The notes below the pieces were generated by a model, which saw nothing but the letters and a program-made list of their open reading frames with translations, did not search any database and was not told the origin of the DNA. From positions 1-54,554 of the forward strand of contig JAZQFH010000037.1 in the NCBI GenBank assembly GCA_045539425.1: 54,554 nt of DNA, read 5' to 3'. This document shows, one piece after another, positions 1 through 7,846 of the stretch. Source of the stretch: RUG14871 sp045539425 (lineage in GTDB: Bacteria > Bacillota_I > Bacilli_A > Erysipelotrichales > Erysipelotrichaceae). Numbering within the stretch: position 1 is the first letter of the stretch; the number at the start of each line of letters is the position of its first letter. The translations under genes and the position numbers were made by a program.

Positions 1-28
1 CACTTAATCAGAAAAATGGTACTGGAAT

Positions 29-48
29 GGTATCACTGATACCTTTTT
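29..48 (+). terminator. possible small terminator or palindrome downstream of guaA
   Basis: A perfect palindrome GGTATCACTGATACC (29-43, centred on one base) is followed by five T on the plus strand. It could end a plus-strand transcript coming from outside the window or be a site in an intergenic or mobile-element border. The rest of 1-127 holds no convincing gene. The hairpin loop would be tight, so the terminator call is weak. Confidence 0.25.
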
Positions 49-127
49 GGCCTGTTTTTTGCTTTTCCAGTGTCCGAAATCCCTTGATTTTACTGGGGTT
101 TCCGAACTTGAGTAAAGCCACTTGTCT

Positions 128-1099
128 CTACTCCCACTCGATCGTGCTGACCGGCTTATCGGAATAATCCCATAAAACACGGTTGACGCCCGGTACTTCC
201 GCAATAATTCTGTCGCGGATCGTCAGTAATGTTTCCGTCGGCAGGATCACGCTCTTTGCCGTAACGGCATCGACTGTGGTGATGGCGCGGACGATGACCG
301 GCCAACCCATGTACCTCTTTCCGTCCTTGATTCCCGTGGACTGAAGATCCGGAATCACGGCGAAATACTGCCATGGTAAGTCTTCCAGTTTACCGATCTC
401 TTCTCTGACGATGGCATCCGCTTCTCTTAATGCATTTAAGCGGTCACGGGTAATGGCACCGGTACATCTGACACCTAAGCCCGGTCCCGGGAACGGCTGG
501 CGGTAGACCATGCCGTGCGGTAAGCCCAAAGCTTCACCAACCACTCTGACTTCGTCTTTATATAACAGTTTTACCGGCTCGACCAGTTCGAACTGCAGGT
601 CTTCCGGTAAACCACCGACATTGTGATGTGCCTTGACACCCTTGGACTCCACGATATCCGGATAAATCGTACCCTGAGCCAGGAATTCAATTTCGTCCAG
701 TTTTCTTGCTTCTTCCACAAATACATCAATGAAGATCTTGCCGATGATTTTTCTCTTGCTTTCCGGATCACTTACTCCGGCCAGCTGATCCAGGAAACGG
801 TCCGTCGCATCCACATAGATCAGATTTGCATCCATCTGATTGCGGAAGACTTCGATTACCTGTTCCGGCTCCCCTTTTCTTAATAATCCATGATTGACAT
901 GGACGCATGTCAGCTGCTTTCCGATGGCTTTGATCAGTAAAGCTGCGACTACGGAGGAGTCAACGCCACCGCTCAGTGCCAGAAGGACTTTCTTATCCCC
1001 GACCTGTTTCCGGATGGCTTCCACCTGTTCTTCAATAAAGGCATTTGCTAAAGTTTCGTTCGTAATACGTTCCATAGATTCCGGACGGACATCATTCAT
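128..1099 (-). CDS. guaA: GMP synthase ATP-pyrophosphatase subunit (stand-alone, no glutaminase domain)
   Basis: This gene encodes 323 residues matching the C-terminal two thirds of GMP synthase, which adenylates XMP and aminates it to GMP. The PP-loop SGGVDSS lies near residues 43-49, and the dimerisation domain ends in the usual IEWE. The N-terminal class I glutaminase domain of the normal bacterial enzyme (about 510 aa) is absent, and no glutaminase gene is visible nearby. I chose the ATG at 1099 because GGAGGT lies 7 nt upstream; an in-frame ATG at 1114 overlaps that site. It has its own promoter. Its neighbour is a molybdenum hydroxylase possibly acting on purines, so it may salvage XMP made from xanthine using ammonia or a glutaminase encoded elsewhere. 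A gene truncated by recombination is the alternative, but the RBS and promoter argue for a working gene. Confidence 0.9.
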   Translation of the reverse strand: MNDVRPESMERITNETLANAFIEEQVEAIRKQVGDKKVLLALSGGVDSSVVAALLIKAIGKQLTCVHVNHGLLRKGEPEQVIEVFRNQMDANLIYVDATDRFLDQLAGVSDPESKRKIIGKIFIDVFVEEARKLDEIEFLAQGTIYPDIVESKGVKAHHNVGGLPEDLQFELVEPVKLLYKDEVRVVGEALGLPHGMVYRQPFPGPGLGVRCTGAITRDRLNALREADAIVREEIGKLEDLPWQYFAVIPDLQSTGIKDGKRYMGWPVIVRAITTVDAVTAKSVILPTETLLTIRDRIIAEVPGVNRVLWDYSDKPVSTIEWE

Positions 1100-1129
1100 A
1101 TCGGTTACCTCCATATAAAATACAGAAAA

Positions 1130-1158
1130 ATTATAGCATAATCTTTTTTACAACAATA
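1130..1158 (-). promoter_or_regulatory. promoter of guaA
   Basis: On the minus strand TATAAT (1130-1135) is preceded 17 bp upstream by TATTGT (1153-1158), or 15 bp upstream by TTGTTG. It lies between the terminator of the hydroxylase operon and guaA, so guaA is transcribed separately. Confidence 0.55.
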
Positions 1159-1190
1159 GAAAATCATCACATCCGGCGCGTCAATTTCGC

Positions 1191-1230
1191 AATTAAAAAC
1201 AGTCATGAAACTGCTTGGTTCCATGACTGT
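1191..1230 (-). terminator. terminator of the molybdenum hydroxylase operon
   Basis: The stem ACAGTCATG (1222-1230 and 1199-1207) is followed on the minus strand by TTTTAATT. It sits 5 nt past the stop codon of the large subunit gene. Confidence 0.85.
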
Positions 1231-1235
1231 ATTCG

Positions 1236-3521
1236 CTATTCTGCTTCTGCACAAAGGGCAATGTCTTCCGCTCTGATCGGCAGCTCATAGAAGCGCTTGC
1301 CGCAGGCCTGATAGATGGCTTCCTGTATTGCAGGAGACGGCGTATTGATTACCACTTCCCCGATCGATTTGGCGCCAAACGGTCCCAGATGTTCATAGGA
1401 AGGTTCGAAGTCAACGGTGATCTTCTCGACATCCATCCTGCTTGGGATCTTGTATTCCATAAAGGAGTTTTCCATCACCTGACCCTTTGCGGTGTAATGA
1501 ATATCCTCATACAGGGCCATTCCGATTCCCTGCAGGATTCCGCCTTCCGCCTGAATGCGGGTCAGATTCGGATTGAGCGGTGTTCCGCAGTCCACGACCC
1601 CGACATACTCCACAACTTTCACTTCCCCGCTGAGCAGATCCGTTTCCAGCTCACACGCCCCGGCCATAAACGGCGGAGGAGATGTTTTGGAGGAATTGGA
1701 GATTGTCTCGCTGAGGGTTTCGTTATTGAATACCATAGTCCGGTAGGCAATCTCTTCAATTGTGACAGAGCTGTCTTCACAATAGACCTTTGCGCCATCA
1801 AAATCGCACTCTTTCACATCCTTATTCAGCATCTTTGCGCCAAATGCCAGAATGTCATCCCGCAGTTTCAAAGCGCAGCGCTCGACCGCCTTCCCCGTAA
1901 CGTAAGCCGTACTGGAGGCGTAGGAGCCCGAATCATAAGGTGAGATATCCGTATCCGCACTGTGAATCTGAATATGATTCAGATCGCAATCCAGTACTTC
2001 CGCCGCAATCTGGGAGAGTGTGGTATCGCTTCCCGTTCCCATATCGGCGGAGCCGACAGATAGCGTATAGAAACCGCCGTCTTCCAGTTTCAGTGTGGCG
2101 GAGCCGACGTCCACGGAAGAGATTCCCGAGCCCTGCATGGCGAGTGCCACGCCAAGCGTGCGTACCTTCCCGTCCGGCATTACCCTTCGCTGCCCCTTTT
2201 CTTCCCATCCGATGAGTTCCTTTGCCCTCAGAAGGCACTTATCTAACGTACAGCTGGTCAGCGGCTCATTGAAGTAGGCAGGCATGATATCGCCTTCCTG
2301 AACAATATTCTTCAAACGCAGTTCAATCGGATCCACCTTCATGAGTGAGGCCAGTTCATTGACGGCGGACTCTACCGCAAATAAGCCCTGGGTTGCCCCG
2401 AAGCCGCGATAGGCACCGGAAGACATCCGGTTGGTATAGACAACTTCCGAACGGAAACGGTAAGCTTCCTGTTTTCCGTAAAGCGGAATGGATTTGTGTC
2501 CCGAAAGGTCCACCGTCGTCGGACCGTGTTCCCCGTACGCACCGGTATTGGATAATGTATGCAGATCGATGCCCTTGATGATGCCGTTTTCATCCGCCCC
2601 GATCCGGACATGCATTTCCATCTCATGACGCGGAGAGGAAGCAGTGAAGCATTCCTTCCTGCTGAACACCAGTTTGCAGGCCTTTCTTAATTTATAGCAG
2701 ACAAAAGCCGGATAGACTTCCGCCACGGCTGTCTGTTTTGCGCCGAAGCCGCCGCCGACTCTGGGTTTACTGACCCGGATCATGGACTTCGGAATGTGCA
2801 GTGCCGTCGCAATGATATGACGCACGTGGAAGACGATCTGCGTGGAAGAAATCAGGTGCAGTCTTCCGTACGGGTCCATCTCGCAATATGTGGTAAACGG
2901 TTCCATGTACGCCTGCTGCGTCGCTTTGGTATGGTAAGTTTTGTCGATGACGTATTTACAGTGATTCAATACCTCATCGATATCTCCCATCGAATTCTCG
3001 TTTTTCGCCACCAGATTCCGCTTCACATCCGCTCCGGTATTTACCAGAATCTTCCAGTTGTCTTCCGGATGAATGATTGTCGGATTATCCAGTGCTTCAT
3101 GGAAATCCAGTATAGCAGGCAGGACTTCATAGTCCACCTTGATTTTCTTCATCGCCTGATTGACTGCCTTTTCATTTTTGCCTACAACGATTGCCACGAC
3201 ATCACCGACGTGTCTTACGTGCCTGTCAATGATCAGTCTGTCGTAAGGCGAGAATTCCGGGAAGGTGGAGCCGGCTGTCGTATAGCGCTCCTGACTCTGG
3301 TCGATATCCTTATAGGTAAAGATGGCTTCCATTCCATCCACCTGCATGGCTTCGGCTATGTCAATCTCCCTGACGATCGCATTGGCATGCGGGGAGCGGA
3401 AAAGCTTGACGATCAGACATGGTTCCTTCACCAGATCATCCGTATAGACCGGCTGACCGGTCAACAGCTGCATCGCATCCTTTTTGCGGACCGGCTTATT
3501 TACCATCTTCAGCTCTTTCAT
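1236..3521 (-). CDS. molybdenum hydroxylase large subunit (xanthine dehydrogenase family, molybdopterin-binding)
   Basis: This gene encodes a 761-residue Mo-cofactor subunit of the xanthine dehydrogenase/aldehyde oxidase family, which hydroxylates a heterocycle or aldehyde with water. The N-terminal hammerhead domain spans about residues 10-120 and the Mo-binding domains follow. GGGFGAKQ (256-263) and AYRGFG (370-375) are the family motifs contacting molybdopterin. GAKSIGE near 716-722 places the Glu that acts as general base. The start ATG overlaps the end of the 2Fe-2S gene by 4 nt, so translation is coupled. It is last in an operon of HTH-MobA, FAD, 2Fe-2S and Mo subunits. Substrate cannot be read from sequence. 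Purine or xanthine is likely given guaA downstream, and nicotinate or aldehyde enzymes look similar. Confidence 0.93.
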   Translation of the reverse strand: MKELKMVNKPVRKKDAMQLLTGQPVYTDDLVKEPCLIVKLFRSPHANAIVREIDIAEAMQVDGMEAIFTYKDIDQSQERYTTAGSTFPEFSPYDRLIIDRHVRHVGDVVAIVVGKNEKAVNQAMKKIKVDYEVLPAILDFHEALDNPTIIHPEDNWKILVNTGADVKRNLVAKNENSMGDIDEVLNHCKYVIDKTYHTKATQQAYMEPFTTYCEMDPYGRLHLISSTQIVFHVRHIIATALHIPKSMIRVSKPRVGGGFGAKQTAVAEVYPAFVCYKLRKACKLVFSRKECFTASSPRHEMEMHVRIGADENGIIKGIDLHTLSNTGAYGEHGPTTVDLSGHKSIPLYGKQEAYRFRSEVVYTNRMSSGAYRGFGATQGLFAVESAVNELASLMKVDPIELRLKNIVQEGDIMPAYFNEPLTSCTLDKCLLRAKELIGWEEKGQRRVMPDGKVRTLGVALAMQGSGISSVDVGSATLKLEDGGFYTLSVGSADMGTGSDTTLSQIAAEVLDCDLNHIQIHSADTDISPYDSGSYASSTAYVTGKAVERCALKLRDDILAFGAKMLNKDVKECDFDGAKVYCEDSSVTIEEIAYRTMVFNNETLSETISNSSKTSPPPFMAGACELETDLLSGEVKVVEYVGVVDCGTPLNPNLTRIQAEGGILQGIGMALYEDIHYTAKGQVMENSFMEYKIPSRMDVEKITVDFEPSYEHLGPFGAKSIGEVVINTPSPAIQEAIYQACGKRFYELPIRAEDIALCAEAE

Positions 3522-3979
3522 TGTTTTCTCCTCGCATCGCGGTATTTGATAAATCCGCGCATCTGTCCTTCATATCCCGTACAGCGGCAGAGATTGCCGG
3601 AAAGCCAGATCCGGATTTCCTCATCGCTCGGATCGGGGTTCTGACGGAACAGCGCAATGGCGCTGATGATATAGCCCGGATTGCAGAAACCGCACTGGTC
3701 AGCTCCTTCATCTGCGATATATCCGCCGATTTCTTCCGCTTCTTCTCTTAATGCCTCGAGTGTTGTGATCTTATGTCCCTGTGCTCTGGCACTCAGAACA
3801 CTGCAGGAAAGCACCGGTTTTTCATCCAGCAGTACGGTGCACGCACCGCAGTTGGAAGTTTCACAGCCGCACTTTACCGAATAATATCCTTCACTTCTGA
3901 GAAATTTCTGCAGTGTAAGATCCGCATCGATTTCCCGGATGATGGTTTCCCCATTGATGTTTAATTCTACCCGCATCAT
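3518..3979 (-). CDS. molybdenum hydroxylase 2Fe-2S subunit
   Basis: This is a small iron-sulfur subunit of about 153 residues that passes electrons from the Mo site to FAD. The N-terminal plant-ferredoxin-type domain has the cluster ligands in CGCETSNCGAC plus a further Cys. The C-terminal four-helix domain binds the second cluster through CGFCNPG and CRCTGY. Length and motif order are normal for CoxS/XdhC-type subunits. Two adjacent ATG codons (3979 and 3976) could start it; the GGAGG spacing slightly favours the second. It overlaps both neighbours by a few bases, as expected for co-translated subunits. Confidence 0.95.
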   Translation of the reverse strand: MMRVELNINGETIIREIDADLTLQKFLRSEGYYSVKCGCETSNCGACTVLLDEKPVLSCSVLSARAQGHKITTLEALREEAEEIGGYIADEGADQCGFCNPGYIISAIALFRQNPDPSDEEIRIWLSGNLCRCTGYEGQMRGFIKYRDARRKQ

Positions 3980-4701
3980 TCTTCCTCCAATTCCGCCAGA
4001 GCGCGCTTGCGCAGCACTTTGTATAGATGTTCCCTGTATTCCTTGCTTCCGCGCGGGTTAGAGCCAAAGGTGACTTCCTCCTCCGGACTCACCAGAATGG
4101 CCAGGTTCGGTCTGGCTCCTACCGCCAGCACGATCCCGTCTTCCTTTTTCAGTGCACAGAGATTGAGTATTGGCAAATCCGTATAGGTTTTCCGGACCGA
4201 TTCAAACACCATCTTCTGCTTCACTTTCGGAAGATAGATGTATTTCAGAATCTCGCGCTGATTTCTGCTTTTCAGAAAAGAACTGAGGGGGATTTTCCCC
4301 TGCCCCTGAAATTCCAGAATGGGATCTAGCGGCAGTAACAGCGTTATGATGTCGGAAAATGCCAGCTTTGCCATGATGCTGCCGCCAAGCGTGGCACAGT
4401 TGCGGAACTGTACGCCCACGATATGTTTCAGACAGTCTTCCACGGCCGTACCGTAATACTCCTGAAACGGCGTGTAGCGTTCCAGCTCAGACAGCGTCAC
4501 CATTGCACCGACTTTGAAAAAGTCCTCTTCCTCTTCGATCTGATCGAGATTCAAATCACACAGATCGATACAGGTGTCATATTCGGCATCCGATAGATGA
4601 AGCCACATCATGCCTCCGCCGACCACATTCCGGGTCGACTGATTCAGCTTGTAGGCTTCCTCTGCCGACTTTGCCCTTACATAGTTTTGAAATCGGATCA
4701 T
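3976..4701 (-). CDS. molybdenum hydroxylase FAD-binding subunit
   Basis: This 241-residue subunit binds FAD and hands electrons from the 2Fe-2S clusters to the acceptor. The signature RNCATLGGSI near residue 100 matches the conserved RNxATxGG loop of the CoxM/XdhB family. An N-terminal VGGGMMW is the pyrophosphate-binding loop, in a slightly unusual form. At 241 residues it is somewhat shorter than the typical 280-290 because the C-terminal CO-dehydrogenase flavoprotein domain is reduced. It overlaps the preceding MobA-like gene by 4 nt and the following 2Fe-2S gene by about 4 nt. Confidence 0.9.
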   Translation of the reverse strand: MIRFQNYVRAKSAEEAYKLNQSTRNVVGGGMMWLHLSDAEYDTCIDLCDLNLDQIEEEEDFFKVGAMVTLSELERYTPFQEYYGTAVEDCLKHIVGVQFRNCATLGGSIMAKLAFSDIITLLLPLDPILEFQGQGKIPLSSFLKSRNQREILKYIYLPKVKQKMVFESVRKTYTDLPILNLCALKKEDGIVLAVGARPNLAILVSPEEEVTFGSNPRGSKEYREHLYKVLRKRALAELEEE

Positions 4702-5639
4702 CGTTTTCCCCTTTCCATATAACGAATAAGATCCTCGATATATCTCAGATCATCTTTCTCATCCACATCCCAGATTTCCCAGGGAAACAGTGCCTCTACG
4801 GCATTTACTTCCACATCAGGATGTCTTTTGATCACACTGGAGCCACCCTCCTCGTTACTAAGCATTTTCAGCTCATCCATGTATTTTGCGGGGAAGAGCG
4901 TCGGTGACGCCTTTTTCCCTTCATAGGACAGCTTGTAGAATCTGTCCGGATTCTTATGGTATGCCTCTATGAGGGCAACAACGGAGGTAAGAGTCAAAAG
5001 CGGCTGATCCCCCGGGATAAACATGGAAGCGCATCCCTCTTTCAAATCGGACAGTCCGTAGCGCACCGAGGCGCTGCGTTCTTCCTCCGTATGTAAATTG
5101 TATGGATATCCTTCTTCCGCCGCAGTTTTCGCTACTTTCTCATGGATGGTGGAAACCATGCAGCTTTCCTTCAGGGGAGCGAGCGTTTTTAAAAGATACA
5201 GGATCAACGGTTTCCCGTCAACTTCATGCAGCAGCTTGTTTCCCTGAAATCGCTGTCCTTTTCCGCTGGCCATGATCACGATCCGTACATCATTCGCTGT
5301 GTCCGGTAAGATGAGATTTTCCAGATGCTTCTCCCCGAAGATCCTATTGGCGCTAGCATATTCCCTGTAAAGAGACAGAAAGAGCTTTCCTTTCTGGCTC
5401 AGCGTGGAAGAGCCTCCCTTACGCCCTCCGGAATGCGATTCCAGTAAAGGAAAACCGAGCGCTTCCTCCGCATGCCGGATCAGTTTATTCGCCTTGGAAT
5501 AGGACATCTCCATGGCTTTGGCGGATGCGGAAAGAGAACCGTATTTTTCAACTCCCGTCAGGAGCGAAAGCGGCCCGTTCCCGAAAAACTTCTCATGATT
5601 TTCATCCACTAAGATCGAATTGATTTTCAACTGAAGCAT
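4698..5639 (-). CDS. ModE-type HTH fused to MobA/MocA-like nucleotidyltransferase
   Basis: This 313-residue fusion has two parts. Residues 1-110 resemble the LysR-like winged helix of ModE (a GSLSASAKAM...S.SKANKLI helix-turn-helix and a basic glycine-rich wing at 69-80). Residues 118-313 form a nucleotidyltransferase of the MobA/MocA type, with ASGKGQRFQGNK at 124-135 as the NTP-binding loop. MocA-type enzymes attach CMP to molybdopterin, the cofactor form used by xanthine dehydrogenase-type enzymes, so this probably finishes the cofactor for the three genes that follow. I chose the ATG at 5639; the frame stays open 141 nt upstream without a Shine-Dalgarno. AAAGGAG lies 13 nt before the chosen ATG, which is rather far. 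The HTH part may sense molybdate or control the divergent transporter; that is inference. Confidence 0.8.
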   Translation of the reverse strand: MLQLKINSILVDENHEKFFGNGPLSLLTGVEKYGSLSASAKAMEMSYSKANKLIRHAEEALGFPLLESHSGGRKGGSSTLSQKGKLFLSLYREYASANRIFGEKHLENLILPDTANDVRIVIMASGKGQRFQGNKLLHEVDGKPLILYLLKTLAPLKESCMVSTIHEKVAKTAAEEGYPYNLHTEEERSASVRYGLSDLKEGCASMFIPGDQPLLTLTSVVALIEAYHKNPDRFYKLSYEGKKASPTLFPAKYMDELKMLSNEEGGSSVIKRHPDVEVNAVEALFPWEIWDVDEKDDLRYIEDLIRYMERGKR

Positions 5640-5741
5640 GGTACGGAACACGCTCCTTTCCAACTCAGTAATCAACTTTTTTCTGCTTTTTATCCTGCAT
5701 TCATGCAGTATTACAAAGAGCAGTGATATCAGAATATACAT

Positions 5742-5771
5742 ATTATATAGTAGAGCGAATCCCACCGTCAA
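5742..5771 (-). promoter_or_regulatory. promoter of the HTH-MobA/hydroxylase operon
   Basis: TTGACG (5766-5771) and TATAAT (5742-5747) lie 18 bp apart on the minus strand. The predicted leader is about 95 nt long before the ATG at 5639. Confidence 0.6.
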
Positions 5772-5781
5772 AGCCATCATC

Positions 5782-5810
5782 TTCCGAGTACAGAAAAAGT
5801 ATGATATAGT
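5782..5810 (+). promoter_or_regulatory. probable promoter of the BtuCDF-like transporter operon
   Basis: TATAGT (5805-5810) is a plausible -10, with the weak -35 TTCCGA (5782-5787) 17 bp upstream. The ModE-like palindrome begins about 10 bp downstream, covering the expected transcription start, as suits repression. Confidence 0.4.
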
Positions 5811-5819
5811 GTAACCGTG

Positions 5820-5841
5820 GTTATATTTTCAAAAATATAAC
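5820..5841. promoter_or_regulatory. ModE-type operator
   Basis: A perfect 10-bp inverted repeat, GTTATATTTT and AAAATATAAC, is separated by CA. It closely resembles the known ModE box (TATATA-like arms ending in TATAACG; here the right arm reads TATAACGGTAAC). It lies between the divergent HTH-MobA gene and the transporter operon, just after the transporter promoter. ModE-molybdate normally represses molybdate uptake from such a site. Binding is inferred, not shown. Confidence 0.7.
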
Positions 5842-5859
5842 GGTAACGAGGTAAATCAT

Positions 5860-6876
5860 ATGAAAAAAATCCTGGTCGTTATCCTCTCACTCTTTCTTGT
5901 AATCACCACGGTCGCATGTTCTTCCAAAAAGGAAGAAACGCCTGTGGAACCGGCCGTACAGACCATCGAAGTCACGGATCAGATCGGCCGCAAGGTAACA
6001 CTGGAAAAACCGGCGGAAAAGGTGGTATCCACCTATTATCTCGTCACGGCATCCATGTTATGCCTCGGCCTGAAAGATAAGATCGTCGGCGTCGAAATGA
6101 AGGCAAACAGCCGGCAGTTATATAAGCTCGCCGCACCGGAAATGCTGAATCTTCCGGGAGTCGGATCCGGAAAGGAAATCAACGTGGAAGCGATTGCGGA
6201 GTTGGAGCCGGATATCGTCTTTCTGCCGAAAAAGCAGAAGGATGCGGCAGACATGCTTGCCGGTCTCGGTATTCCGAGCATCGTCGTCGATCCGGAAAGC
6301 TATGACCGCTTCAATGAGCTCGTCTTACTGATCGGCAAGGTCTGCGGTGTGGAAGATAAGGCAAAGGCACTCACGGATTACTATGACGGTGTGGTAACGG
6401 AAGTGTCCTCGCTGAGTGCGTCAGCCGATACGCCAGCGGTCTATATTGCGGGAGAAGCTTCCTGGCTGCGTACCTGCGGCGGCAATATGTACCAGCGTGA
6501 AATGGTGGAGATTGCCGGCGGAAACTGTGTCTCTGCCCCGCTGGAAGGCTCTTCCTGGGTGGACATCTCCGTAGAGCAGCTCTTAGCCTGGGATCCGGAA
6601 TACATCTTTGTCGTAAATTATGCCGAATACTCCCTGGATGATCTGAAAAACGATGCCGCATTAAAAGATCTGCGTGCCGTAAAGGAAGGAAAGGTCTTCA
6701 TGATTCCTTCCAAGATCGAAGCATGGGATTATCCTCAGCCGTCCAGCGTGCTGGGCTTATACTGGATGGCATCTATCCTGCACCCGGAACTTGTGGCACC
6801 GGAAAAGTATTCCTCTGAGGCAATTCAATTCTATAAAACCTATTACAATATCGATGTAACAAATGAAGACTTCTAA
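5860..6876 (+). CDS. substrate-binding lipoprotein of a BtuF/FecB/MolA-like ABC transporter, probably molybdate or tungstate
   Basis: This 338-residue lipoprotein has a signal peptide and a lipobox ending at Cys20. It is a class III (BtuF/FhuD-like) periplasmic-binding fold with two lobes joined by a long helix. The region after the signal (IEVTDQIGRKVTLEKPAEK) is the typical opening of such proteins. Members of this family bind ferric siderophores, haem, cobalamin or, in Haemophilus MolA, molybdate/tungstate. The ModE-type palindrome directly upstream and the hydroxylase operon divergent to it favour molybdate or tungstate. GAGG lies 8 nt before the ATG. It is first in a three-gene operon with permease and ATPase. 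Iron-chelate uptake is the main alternative. Confidence 0.85.
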   Translation: MKKILVVILSLFLVITTVACSSKKEETPVEPAVQTIEVTDQIGRKVTLEKPAEKVVSTYYLVTASMLCLGLKDKIVGVEMKANSRQLYKLAAPEMLNLPGVGSGKEINVEAIAELEPDIVFLPKKQKDAADMLAGLGIPSIVVDPESYDRFNELVLLIGKVCGVEDKAKALTDYYDGVVTEVSSLSASADTPAVYIAGEASWLRTCGGNMYQREMVEIAGGNCVSAPLEGSSWVDISVEQLLAWDPEYIFVVNYAEYSLDDLKNDAALKDLRAVKEGKVFMIPSKIEAWDYPQPSSVLGLYWMASILHPELVAPEKYSSEAIQFYKTYYNIDVTNEDF

Positions 6877-7846
6877 GAGACTCGCACTCACCTATGGCGT
6901 AATGTTTCTCTGTTTCATCCTGTCATTACTGCTGGGGCGCTATTCTCTTTCCCTGAAAGAGATTCTCGCGATCCTCACGGGAAAAGAAAGCGGCATGGCG
7001 GCGAACATCTTCTACAATGTCCGCCTCATCCGCAGCGCGGAAGTTCTGCTTGCCGGCATGGCTCTCGCCACCGCAGGGTATCTGTATCAGAGTGCCTTTC
7101 ATAATGATCTGGTCTCTCCGGATACCTTAGGTGTCAGCGGCGGTGCTTCCGTCGGAGCCATCATTGCGATCCTGTCGTTTCATGACGGCTTTCTTTTGCG
7201 GCAGATTCTTTCATTTACCGGCGGCATTCTGGCAGTGCTTCTCTCGCTTTGCCTCTCCCGCTTCATCGGACAGAACAAGCGCATCTCGCTCTTACTGTCC
7301 GGGGTGATTACCGGTGCCTTGACCAATTCACTGATCATGGCATTAAAATATCTGGCTGATCCGAATACGCAGCTGGCGGTGATTGACTACTGGCTGATGG
7401 GCTCCTTTTCTCTGATCACAAAGGGAAAACTTATCTCCACAGCCGTCATCGCCATCCCTGCTCTGATTCTGACGATATTATTGCGGCACCGTTTCAAAGT
7501 GCTTCTGCTAGAGGAAGAGGAAGGCAGGACGCTCGGCGTGAACATGCAGGCTCTCTACTTTTTATGCATTGCTTTATCTACCCTTTTGAGTGCCTCTGTG
7601 GTCTCGGTCTCGGGAATCGTATCCTGGATCGGCTTACTGACACCGCACATCATCACGGCACTGTTTCACTCTTCCTTTGAAGAGACACTCTGTCTGTGTC
7701 TGCCAATCGGAGGCGCGATATTGTTGCTCTCCGATACGCTGGCGCGCACACTGACATCCGCTGAAATTCCGGTAAGCATCATAACATCGTTTGCCGGCGC
7801 TCTCATCCTGTTTGTTTTCCTGATTCGGAAGAGGAGGAAGTCCTAA
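6863..7846 (+). CDS. FecCD/BtuC-family ABC permease
   Basis: This 327-residue integral membrane protein has about ten helices, the size and pattern of the BtuC/FecCD family that works as a homodimer. Family features seen include ALATAGYLYQSAFHNDLVSPDTLGVSGGASVGA in the first third (the conserved Q..-N-L..P..LG.. block) and SGIVSWIGLLTPHI near residue 250. The gene overlaps the binding-protein gene by 14 nt and has no strong ribosome site, so it is probably translated by coupling. The substrate follows the binding protein: molybdate or tungstate is proposed. Confidence 0.9.
   Translation: MKTSKRLALTYGVMFLCFILSLLLGRYSLSLKEILAILTGKESGMAANIFYNVRLIRSAEVLLAGMALATAGYLYQSAFHNDLVSPDTLGVSGGASVGAIIAILSFHDGFLLRQILSFTGGILAVLLSLCLSRFIGQNKRISLLLSGVITGALTNSLIMALKYLADPNTQLAVIDYWLMGSFSLITKGKLISTAVIAIPALILTILLRHRFKVLLLEEEEGRTLGVNMQALYFLCIALSTLLSASVVSVSGIVSWIGLLTPHIITALFHSSFEETLCLCLPIGGAILLLSDTLARTLTSAEIPVSIITSFAGALILFVFLIRKRRKS

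Noticed and set aside
2796..3644. 282-codon open frame on the plus strand inside the hydroxylase gene
   Set aside because: It lies opposite the large-subunit gene, lacks a ribosome site and has no family features; codon mirror effect.
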